11,173 nucleotides of DNA from DASZKW01 sp035552775 (lineage in GTDB: Bacteria > Actinomycetota > Acidimicrobiia > Acidimicrobiales > Palsa-688). The notes below the pieces were generated by a model. That model ran no database searches, was not told the origin of the DNA, and worked only from the letters and a program-made list of their open reading frames with translations. Where the stretch lies: the NCBI GenBank assembly GCA_035552775.1, contig DASZKW010000084.1, positions 1 through 11,173 on the forward strand, read 5' to 3'. Made by a program: the position numbers and the translations under genes. Below are positions 5,876 to 11,173 of this stretch, one piece after another; position 1 is the stretch's first letter, and each line of letters starts with the position of its first letter.

Positions 5876-7075
5876 GTGCAGGTGTTCGACGTTCTGGGCG
5901 ACGAATATGAGCAGGTGGTCTGGTGCCACGACGCCCCAACCGGGCTGCGGGCCATCATCGCAATCCACTCAACCGCGCTGGGACCGGCGCTCGGCGGGAC
6001 CCGGTATTACCCCTACGGATCCGAGGACGAGGCCCTCACCGACGTGCTCCGCTTGGCGGAGGGTATGACCTACAAGTCTGCGCTGGCGGGCCTGGACCTT
6101 GGCGGAGGCAAGGCGGTCATCATTGGGGACCCGGCCCGCGACAAGACTGAAGCTCTCCTGCGGGCCTACGGGAGGTTCGTGGACAGCCTGGGCGGGCGGT
6201 ACCTGACCGCCGAGGACGTCGGCACCACTCAGGCCGACATGGACCTCATCTGGCGCGAAACCCGTTGCGTCACGGGCGTCTCACCGTATCTGGGCGGTTC
6301 CGGGGACCCGTCGGAGGCCACCGCCCACGGCGTGTGGTGGGCCATGGGTGCCGTGGCCTCCTACCTCGACGGCCCGCCGGCCGGAAACGGCCCGCCGGCC
6401 GGAAACGGTCCGCCGGCCGGAAACGGTCCGCCGGCGCGGGGCGGTCGCGAAGGCCATCTCCCGGGGCTGGCGGGGGCGATCTGGCCCGATGGGGACCTCA
6501 GCGGTTACCACGTGGTGGTGTCGGGGGTGGGAAAGGTCGGTTCGGGGCTGGCCCGGCTCCTCGTCGGCGCCGGTGCCAAGGTCAGCGTGTGCGACACCAA
6601 CGCCGGCGCCGTGGAACGGGTGGTCGCCGACCTGGGGGTGAGTGCCCTCGGCGTGGACGAGGCCCACGCGGTCCCCTGCGACGTCTACGCTCCCTGCGCC
6701 CTAGGGGCATCACTCAACGACGTCACCGTCCCCGAGCTGCGCTGCCGGGCGGTTGTGGGCGCCGCCAACAACCAGCTCGCCCATCCTGGGCTGGCGGCCG
6801 ACCTGTCGGAGCGGGGGATCGTCTACGCCCCCGACTTCGTGGTCAACGCCGGCGGGGTCATCGATATCGCCGACGGCCTGACCGGGTACCACCCCGAGCG
6901 GGCCGCAGCCGCGGTGCGCCGTATCGGCGCCACCACCATGGCCGTGCTGACCCACGCCGCCGAGTCGGGGGGCACCACCGTCGCCGCCGCCGAGGCCCTC
7001 GCCCGCCGGCGCATCACCGAAGTCAGCACCGTGCAGCGGTTACGGACGTTCCCACGACGCGCCGGCCGGCGCTGA
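5876..7075 (+). CDS. Leucine/valine dehydrogenase (Glu/Leu/Phe/Val dehydrogenase family)
   Basis: 399 aa from GTG 5876. The enzyme oxidatively deaminates branched-chain amino acids with NAD+ to 2-oxo acids and ammonia, feeding branched-chain catabolism. The catalytic region GMTYKSALAGLDLGGGKAVI has Lys67 and Lys79, nearly the numbering of the catalytic lysines in Bacillus leucine dehydrogenase, which supports this start. Further family blocks are GRYLTAEDVGTT, VTGVSPYLGGSGDPSEATAHGV, the nucleotide-binding VVVSGVGKVGSGLARLL (GxGxxG), CDVYAPCALG, GAANNQLAHPGLA and YAPDFVVNAGGVIDIAD. Between the catalytic and NAD domains, where relatives have a short linker, lies an insert of about 38 residues with a repeated GPPAGN. 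GTG 5867 would add three residues. The gene converges on purM with only the 14-bp repeat array between them. Leucine versus valine preference cannot be told. Confidence 0.93.
   Translation: MQVFDVLGDEYEQVVWCHDAPTGLRAIIAIHSTALGPALGGTRYYPYGSEDEALTDVLRLAEGMTYKSALAGLDLGGGKAVIIGDPARDKTEALLRAYGRFVDSLGGRYLTAEDVGTTQADMDLIWRETRCVTGVSPYLGGSGDPSEATAHGVWWAMGAVASYLDGPPAGNGPPAGNGPPAGNGPPARGGREGHLPGLAGAIWPDGDLSGYHVVVSGVGKVGSGLARLLVGAGAKVSVCDTNAGAVERVVADLGVSALGVDEAHAVPCDVYAPCALGASLNDVTVPELRCRAVVGAANNQLAHPGLAADLSERGIVYAPDFVVNAGGVIDIADGLTGYHPERAAAAVRRIGATTMAVLTHAAESGGTTVAAAEALARRRITEVSTVQRLRTFPRRAGRR
6371..6436 (+). repeat. 18-bp tandem repeat, about 3.5 copies, inside the dehydrogenase gene
   Basis: Units at 6371-6388, 6389-6406 and 6407-6424 plus a partial unit to about 6436 (unit ggcccgccggccggaaac). 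They encode (GPPAGN)n in the inter-domain linker. The copies differ only at a C/T position. The frame is preserved. Confidence 0.92.
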
Positions 7076-7080
7076 TTCAC

Positions 7081-7204
7081 CCGCCGGCCACGCCCCGCCG
7101 GCCACGCCCCGCCGGCTACGCCCCGCCGGCCACGCCCCGCCGGCCACGCCCCGCCGGCTACACCCCGCCGGCTACACCCCGCCGGCTACGCCCCGCCGGC
7201 GAGC
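7081..7204. repeat. 14-bp GCCGGC-rich minisatellite between the dehydrogenase and purM
   Basis: About eight near-full copies of ccccgccggcYacR (7081-7190) and a decayed ninth. Each contains the palindrome GCCGGC. The array starts 5 bp after the dehydrogenase stop and runs into the 3' end of purM. The sixth copy carries ggctaca, which supplies the purM stop (TAG, 7160-7158). Since 14 is not a multiple of 3, successive units code differently. It may also act as a two-way terminator for the convergent genes, but no T-tract is present. Confidence 0.93.
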
Positions 7205-8330
7205 GCCGGCCCACCCCAGCGCCGGCCACGCCACCGTTGGTCACGCCACCGCCGGCCACCAGCTCCCCGATTACCGTCGCCGGCCGGCCGGCGGCGGCCA
7301 AGAGGTCGATGGCGGTGTCGACGGAGCCGGGCGCCACGACGACGACCATGCCGATACCGAGATTGAACACCCGGCCCATCTCCTCGTCGTCCACCCCTCC
7401 GGCGGCGGCTATCTCGGCGAAGATCCGGGGGACCTCCCATGCCGAGCGGTCCACGACAGCCCCGACGCCGGCCGGCAGCACCCGCGGCAGGTTGGCGGGC
7501 AGGCCCCCGCCGGTGATGTGGGCCACGGCGTGCACCTCGACGGCGGGACCGGCCCGGAGCAGGGCGAGCACGGCAGGCGTGTAGATGACCGACGGGACGA
7601 GCAGTTCGTCGCCGAGGGTGTGGGCGGCGCCTTCCCACGCCGGGGCATGCAGGTCACGCCCGGCCACGTCGAGCAGGGCGCGCCGGGCCAGGGAGTAGCC
7701 GTTGGAGCGCAGCCCCGGCGACGCCAGCCCGATCAGCGCGTCTCCGGGGCGCGCCGCGGAGCCGTCCACGAGCTTGTCGCGCTCCACGATGCCGACGGCG
7801 AAGCCGGCCACGTCGAGCTGGCCGGGGGCGAGCAGGCCGGGGTGTTCGGCGAGCTCACCGCCGATGATGGCGCAACCGGCCTCCCGGCATCCGGCGGCGA
7901 TCCCCGTCATCACCGCCCGCACCTGGTCGGGGTCGACCTGGCCGAGGAGCTGGTAGTCGAGGAAGAACAGCGGCTCCGCCCCGCAGCACACCAGGTCGTC
8001 CACGCACATGGCCACCAGGTCGACACCGATGGTCTCCAACCGCCCCATCTCGACCGCCACGGCCATCTTGGTGCCCACCCCGTCGGTACTTGCCACCAGC
8101 AATGGTTGCCGGTAGCCAGATGGGACGGCGAACAATCCGCCGAAGCCCCCTATCCCTCCGATCACACCCGGTCGGTCCGCGGTTGAGGCGACCAGGTCGC
8201 GCATCGCCTCCACCGCCCGGTCGGCGGCGCCCACGTCCACGCCCGCAGCGGCGTAGGTCAAGCCGCGGGCGGGGCCTTTCCCCTCCCCGTGTTCGTCCTC
8301 GTCCTCCTCTTCGGCGACGATGTCAGCCAC
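7158..8330 (-). CDS. purM: Phosphoribosylformylglycinamidine cyclo-ligase (AIR synthetase, PurM)
   Basis: 390 aa from GTG 8330. PurM closes the imidazole ring of FGAM with ATP to give AIR, the fifth step of purine synthesis. Family landmarks in order: GLTYAAAGVDVGAADRAV, ASTDGVGTKMAVA (nucleotide/metal region), VDLVAMCVDDLVCCGAEPLFFLDY, CAIIGGELAEHPG, GLASPGLRSNGYSLARR, HITGGGLPANLPRVLP and FNLGIGMVVVV. The Asp in VDD where many bacteria have Asn is common in actinobacteria. Two oddities: an acidic N-terminal extension of about 20 residues (EEEDEDEHGEG), and a Gly/Arg-rich tail of about 30 residues after VIGELVAGG, whose end is read from the 14-bp repeat array. The GTG start overlaps the purF stop in GTGGCTGA (8 bp), so translation is probably coupled to purF. 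Confidence 0.95.
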   Translation of the reverse strand: MADIVAEEEDEDEHGEGKGPARGLTYAAAGVDVGAADRAVEAMRDLVASTADRPGVIGGIGGFGGLFAVPSGYRQPLLVASTDGVGTKMAVAVEMGRLETIGVDLVAMCVDDLVCCGAEPLFFLDYQLLGQVDPDQVRAVMTGIAAGCREAGCAIIGGELAEHPGLLAPGQLDVAGFAVGIVERDKLVDGSAARPGDALIGLASPGLRSNGYSLARRALLDVAGRDLHAPAWEGAAHTLGDELLVPSVIYTPAVLALLRAGPAVEVHAVAHITGGGLPANLPRVLPAGVGAVVDRSAWEVPRIFAEIAAAGGVDDEEMGRVFNLGIGMVVVVAPGSVDTAIDLLAAAGRPATVIGELVAGGGVTNGGVAGAGVGRRSPAGRSRRGVAGGV

Positions 8331-9852
8331 CAGCGCGGCTGGTGGCCAAGTCGACCGGGACCTCGACGGGATAGTCCCCGGTCAGGCAGGCGTCGCAGAA
8401 TCCGGCCCCCGCCGCCCCCGTCGCCTCCTTGAGGGCCTCCAGACGCAGGTAGGCCAGGCTCTCGGCGCCGAGGAAGTCACGGATCTCGTCGACCTCCAGG
8501 CGCGCCGCTATCAGCTCGTCGCGGGTGCCGGTGTCGAGGCCGAAGTAGCAGGGCCAGCGGTACGGCGGCGACGACACCCGCAGGTGCACCTCGGCGGCGC
8601 CGGCCTCGCGCAGCATGCCCACCATGGCGCGCGTCGTTGTCCCCCGCACTATCGAATCGTCGACCACCACCAGGCGCTTGCCGGCGATCGTGTCTCGCAG
8701 CGGGTTCAGCTTGCGGCGGACGCCGGCGTCGCGCTGCGCCTGGTCGGGGGCGATGAACGTGCGCCCGATGTAGCGGTTTTTCACCAGGCCCTGGCCGTAG
8801 GGGATGCCGCTGGCACGGGCGTAGCCCTCCGCCGCCGGCAACCCCGAGTCGGGGACCCCCATCACCATGTCGGCGGCCACCGGAGCCTGGGCGGCCAACA
8901 GCTCCCCCATGCGCAACCGGGCCCGGTGCAACTCCTGACCATACAGCCGGCTGTCGGGGCGGGCGAGGTAGACGAACTCGAACAGGCACAGCTTGGGGTC
9001 CACCTCCTCGGGGGGCCACGGCCAGTCGCTGTCGCAGCCGGCGGCGTCGCAGACCACCACCTCGCCGGGCTCCACCTCCCTGACGAAACGGGCGCCGCAC
9101 ACGTCCAAGGCCGGCGTCTCGGAGGCCAGCACCGAGTCCCCGGCGAGGTCCCCGAGGCAGAGGGGCCGGAACCCGTTGGGGTCCCGCACACCGATCAGGC
9201 GCTCGTGGTCCATGAGGACGAGGGAAAAGGCCCCCCGCAGCGTGGGTAGCACCACGTGGAGGGCGTCCACGATGCTCGCGCCGGGGTGGCCGTCGAGGTG
9301 CCGGGCGAGGAGCTCAGCGATGAGATCGCTGTCATTGGTGACCATCCCCGGGAGCATCCCTGCTGCGTCGGCCAGCTCCTCGGTGTTGGTCAGGTTCCCG
9401 TTGTGGCCGAGGGCGAAAGCGGTGGTGCCGGCGGTGCGGTAGACGGGCTGGGCGTTGTGCCACGTCGACGAGCCGGTGGTCGAGTACCGGGTGTGGCCTA
9501 TGGCCAGGTGGCCCTGGAGGCCGGCCAGCTTGTAGTCGTTGAAGACGTTGGTGACCAAACCCATGTCCTTGACGATGACCATGTTCTGGCCGTCGGATAC
9601 GGCCATGCCGGCGGACTCCTGGCCCCGGTGCTGGAGGGCGTACAGGCCGTCGAACACGAGGTGGGCGACAGGCCGGCGCTTATCGGCGATCGGTTCCATG
9701 TCCTGGTGGTCGCGGGTCTGGTGGTCGCGGGTCTGGTGGTCGCGGGTCACGACGCCGAAGACGCCGCACGCCTCGCGCGGCGGGGTGTGGTCGATGCCGG
9801 GGTCGGTGTCGGTGTCGGAAGCGGGGGGCCACGGGACCGGGCCGGCTGTCAC
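8323..9852 (-). CDS. purF: Amidophosphoribosyltransferase (PurF)
   Basis: 509 aa from GTG 9852. PurF makes phosphoribosylamine from PRPP and glutamine, the committed step of purine synthesis. After a propeptide of 28 residues comes the nucleophile Cys29 in EACGVFGV, freed by self-cleavage. The glutaminase domain then shows LYALQHRGQESAG, GHTRYSTTG and LGHNGNLTN. The phosphoribosyltransferase domain has VMGVPDSGLPAAEGYA, KNRYIGRTFI and the PRPP loop VVVDDSIVRGTTTRAM. Cysteines matching the 4Fe-4S ligands of the Bacillus-type enzyme are all present: LCLFEFVYLARPDS, PYRWPCYFGLDT and FCDACLTGDYP. A repeat-coded insert, (TRDHQ)n, follows the catalytic strand. The frame is open far upstream to 10764, but that part is antisense to the phosphoesterase gene. 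GTG 9852 is the last usual start before the Cys. The gene is cotranscribed with purM. Confidence 0.95.
   Translation of the reverse strand: MTAGPVPWPPASDTDTDPGIDHTPPREACGVFGVVTRDHQTRDHQTRDHQDMEPIADKRRPVAHLVFDGLYALQHRGQESAGMAVSDGQNMVIVKDMGLVTNVFNDYKLAGLQGHLAIGHTRYSTTGSSTWHNAQPVYRTAGTTAFALGHNGNLTNTEELADAAGMLPGMVTNDSDLIAELLARHLDGHPGASIVDALHVVLPTLRGAFSLVLMDHERLIGVRDPNGFRPLCLGDLAGDSVLASETPALDVCGARFVREVEPGEVVVCDAAGCDSDWPWPPEEVDPKLCLFEFVYLARPDSRLYGQELHRARLRMGELLAAQAPVAADMVMGVPDSGLPAAEGYARASGIPYGQGLVKNRYIGRTFIAPDQAQRDAGVRRKLNPLRDTIAGKRLVVVDDSIVRGTTTRAMVGMLREAGAAEVHLRVSSPPYRWPCYFGLDTGTRDELIAARLEVDEIRDFLGAESLAYLRLEALKEATGAAGAGFCDACLTGDYPVEVPVDLATSRAGG
9703..9747 (-). repeat. 15-bp tandem repeat, three copies, inside purF
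   Basis: Three identical units of ctggtggtcgcgggt (9703-9717, 9718-9732, 9733-9747) encode repeated TRDHQ on the minus strand. They sit just after the N-terminal nucleophile strand of PurF, where relatives have only a short loop. Identity of all copies suggests a recent expansion. Confidence 0.93.
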
Positions 9853-9892
9853 TACCCCATTGTCGCATGCCAGGGACGGCTGGCGGTGGGTC

Positions 9893-9921
9893 CTGACCCC
9901 GACGACCCGCAGATGTACGGT
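9893..9921 (+). promoter_or_regulatory. Promoter of the PHP phosphoesterase gene (leaderless)
   Basis: CTGACC (9893-9898), a 17-bp spacer, TACGGT (9916-9921), then 6 bp to GTG 9928. Both boxes fit actinobacterial vegetative promoters and place the transcript start at the GTG, favouring it over ATG 9913. The 75-bp gap must also hold the purF promoter; GACAAT at 9864-9859 on the minus strand, 6 bp before the purF GTG, is a possible -10 without a clear -35. Confidence 0.5.
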
Positions 9922-9927
9922 TCGGGG

Positions 9928-10776
9928 GTGATCGACCTGCACACCCATTCGACAGTGTCCGACGGGAGCGAAGCCCCCGAGCGGGTCGTCGAGTTGGCTG
10001 CCGGCGCCGGCCTGTCGGCCGTCGCCCTCACCGACCACGACCGCCTTGATGGAATCGGCCCGGCCGCCCGGCGCGCCGGAGAGGTGGGAGTGGATCTGGT
10101 GGCGGGCTGCGAGTTGTCCTGCGAGCACCCGGCGACGATGCACGTTCTCGTCTACTTCCTGGGGCCGGGGGGCGGCGCCGGGGACGGTCCGTTGGAGCGC
10201 GAGCTGGTGCGGCTCCAGCGGGCGCGCGACACCCGCAACCAGCGCATGGCCACCCTCCTTGGTGAGCTCGGGCTTCCCGTCACCTACGCCGAAATCGAGG
10301 AGGAGGCCGGCGGCATTGGGGCGGGGCGCCCGCACGTCGCCTCCATCCTGGTGCGCAAGGGGGTGGTGGGCTCGGTGCAGGAGGCGTTCGACACCTGGCT
10401 GGCCAAGGGGCGTCCCGGTTACATGGACAAGGAGCGCCTCGATGCGGCGACGGCGTTGCGCCTCGCTCGGGATTCGGGCGCCACGCCCGTGTTGGCCCAT
10501 CCCCTCAGCCTGGAGCTGGAAGGCCCCCGGCTGGAGTCGGCGGTGCGCGAGCTGGCCGACCTCGGCCTGGTGGGGGTGGAGGCGATATACGGGCGCTACT
10601 CCGGCGAGGAGCGCACCGAGATCAGCGATCTCGCCAAGCGCTGCGGGCTGGTCGTGACCGGGGGCTCGGACTATCACGGCACGTACAAGCCCGACCTCGA
10701 GGTGGGCACGGGCCGGGGTGACCTTGCCGTGCCCGACACCGTGCTCGACGATCTGCGCGAGCACGCCGGGGGCTGA
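9928..10776 (+). CDS. PHP-domain phosphoesterase (RNase AM / TrpH-like)
   Basis: 282 aa from GTG 9928. All PHP metal-binding motifs are present: DLHTHSTVSDG (His5, His7, Asp12), LTDHD (Asp36, His37), GCELS (Glu62), GRPHVA, LAHPL and the C-terminal GSDYHG. This single-domain layout with an inserted alpha-helical part (about 90-170, QRARDTRNQRMATLLGELG) fits the YciV/TrpH group. Characterised members act as 3',5'-nucleotide bisphosphate phosphatases or trim RNA 5' ends, usually with three metal ions. The exact substrate cannot be read from sequence. The gene is divergent from purF across 75 bp. GTG 9928 was chosen because a -10 box lies 6 bp before it; ATG 9913 in the same frame would add five residues. 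Confidence 0.92.
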   Translation: MIDLHTHSTVSDGSEAPERVVELAAGAGLSAVALTDHDRLDGIGPAARRAGEVGVDLVAGCELSCEHPATMHVLVYFLGPGGGAGDGPLERELVRLQRARDTRNQRMATLLGELGLPVTYAEIEEEAGGIGAGRPHVASILVRKGVVGSVQEAFDTWLAKGRPGYMDKERLDAATALRLARDSGATPVLAHPLSLELEGPRLESAVRELADLGLVGVEAIYGRYSGEERTEISDLAKRCGLVVTGGSDYHGTYKPDLEVGTGRGDLAVPDTVLDDLREHAGG

Positions 10777-10910
10777 GAGAGCGACGAGTTCGCGCCCGCA
10801 GTTCTGGTGGGCGCAGCCCGGTTCATTGGTTCATTGGGCGCCGCCTCATTGGGGTTGGAACCCCAGCCCCTCGGGTGTGGACGCCGGCTGCTCGGGTGTG
10901 GACCCGTGCG
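10777..10910. other. Non-coding region after the phosphoesterase gene
   Basis: No convincing gene. It contains a weak hairpin just after the stop, a compact dyad TGGGGTT-gg-AACCCCA (10850-10865) and a direct repeat, CTCGGGTGTGGAC, near 10870 and 10891. These may be transcription end signals or decayed repeat material. Confidence 0.4.
10792..10814 (+). terminator. Possible weak terminator hairpin after the PHP gene
   Basis: GCGCCC (10792-10797) pairs with GGGCGC (10809-10814) across an 11-nt loop, 15 bp after the stop codon. There is no T-tract, so efficiency as an intrinsic terminator is doubtful. Confidence 0.3.
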
Positions 10911-11014
10911 TACCAAGGCGAGCGTTGCTACGTCGACTCCCCGAGGAACGAAGGTCCAGGTTAACGGTCCGAGTCGGCGACAGCATTGTCGACGTAGCAA
11001 CGCTCGCCTTTGTA
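10911..11014. mobile_element. MITE-like palindromic element, complete copy
   Basis: Arms 10911-10937 and 10988-11014 form a 27-bp inverted repeat with one mismatch; the inner 23 bp (10915-10937 and 10988-11010) are perfect. The loop is 50 nt. Both ends are TA (10911-10912, 11013-11014), fitting a TA target duplication of the IS630/Tc1-mariner kind. There is no coding capacity. A second copy of the first 55 bases begins at 11119 with no mismatch, which shows this is a repeat family. The family name and any driving transposase are unknown. Confidence 0.65.
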
Positions 11015-11075
11015 ACTGTGCACCATTTCCCGCCACCGACCATTTGATGCGCACTTAGCTACGACGGGCAGGGTC

Positions 11076-11120
11076 TAACTCGACATCAAATAGCCCTCAG
11101 CCGCATTTCATGTCGAGTTA
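11076..11120. repeat. 11-bp perfect inverted repeat abutting the second palindromic element
   Basis: TAACTCGACAT (11076-11086) and ATGTCGAGTTA (11110-11120) are perfect inverted repeats around a 23-nt loop. The last TA coincides with the first TA of the element starting at 11119. It could be a hairpin, another small TA-bounded element, or the preferred target into which the next element inserted. Confidence 0.55.
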
Positions 11121-11173
11121 CCAAGGCGAGCGTTGCTACGTCGACTCCCCGAGGAACGAAGGTCCAGGTTAAC
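11119..11173. mobile_element. Second copy of the palindromic element, cut by the window edge
   Basis: These 55 bases are identical to 10911-10965, that is the left arm and about half the loop. The right arm would fall at about 11196-11222, outside the window. The perfect identity suggests recent copying or conversion. Confidence 0.75.

Noticed and set aside
7081..7204. 14-bp array as a CRISPR
   Set aside because: Units are head-to-tail without unique spacers; it is a minisatellite.
9853..10764. Upstream extension of the purF reading frame to an 813-aa protein
   Set aside because: The extra part is antisense to the well-supported PHP phosphoesterase gene and has no family likeness; it is an effect of high GC content.
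1..11173. tRNA, rRNA or riboswitch
   Set aside because: No cloverleaf, rRNA-like stretch or known riboswitch core was recognised, including upstream of purF and argJ.

Overview
The window is very GC-rich DNA from an actinobacterium. The best guess is an uncultured member of the Acidimicrobiia or a related deep branch. This rests on the block purF-purM / branched-chain amino-acid dehydrogenase / bldC, a gene neighbourhood recalled from actinobacteria such as Streptomyces, on the actinobacterial PurM variant (VDD where many bacteria have VND), and on several starts that look leaderless. No marker here fixes the taxonomy.

Layout. (1) Positions 1-2082 are a decayed accessory region. It holds the 5' part of a winged-helix/nucleotidyltransferase gene (MNT-type antitoxin, minus strand) with a readable promoter-operator, remains of a vapBC toxin-antitoxin operon, and a frameshifted BTAD regulator/alpha-beta hydrolase gene joined to the vapC stump. 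(2) Positions 2164-5438, minus strand, hold argJ (arginine biosynthesis), then an ECF sigma factor and its zinc-finger membrane anti-sigma factor. (3) Positions 5526-7075 hold bldC (minus) divergent from a leucine/valine dehydrogenase gene (plus). (4) Positions 7158-9852 hold purF-purM (minus, overlapping by 8 bp), convergent with the dehydrogenase. (5) A PHP-domain phosphoesterase (9928-10776, plus) is divergent from purF. (6) Positions 10777-11173 are non-coding and hold palindromic mobile-element-like repeats.

Most of the intact genes are housekeeping: purine synthesis (purF, purM), arginine synthesis (argJ) and branched-chain amino-acid catabolism. Regulators (BldC, sigma/anti-sigma) lie between them.

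Two patterns stand out. First, short tandem repeats of 15, 18, 21 and 42 bp sit in frame inside four genes (purF, dehydrogenase, argJ, anti-sigma), and a 14-bp repeat array makes the tail and stop codon of purM. Second, two palindromic elements of about 105 bp are bounded by TA dinucleotides, as expected for IS630/Tc1-mariner-type MITEs. One of them contains the only conventional start codon available to the sigma factor. No convincing wholly new multi-gene system was found.
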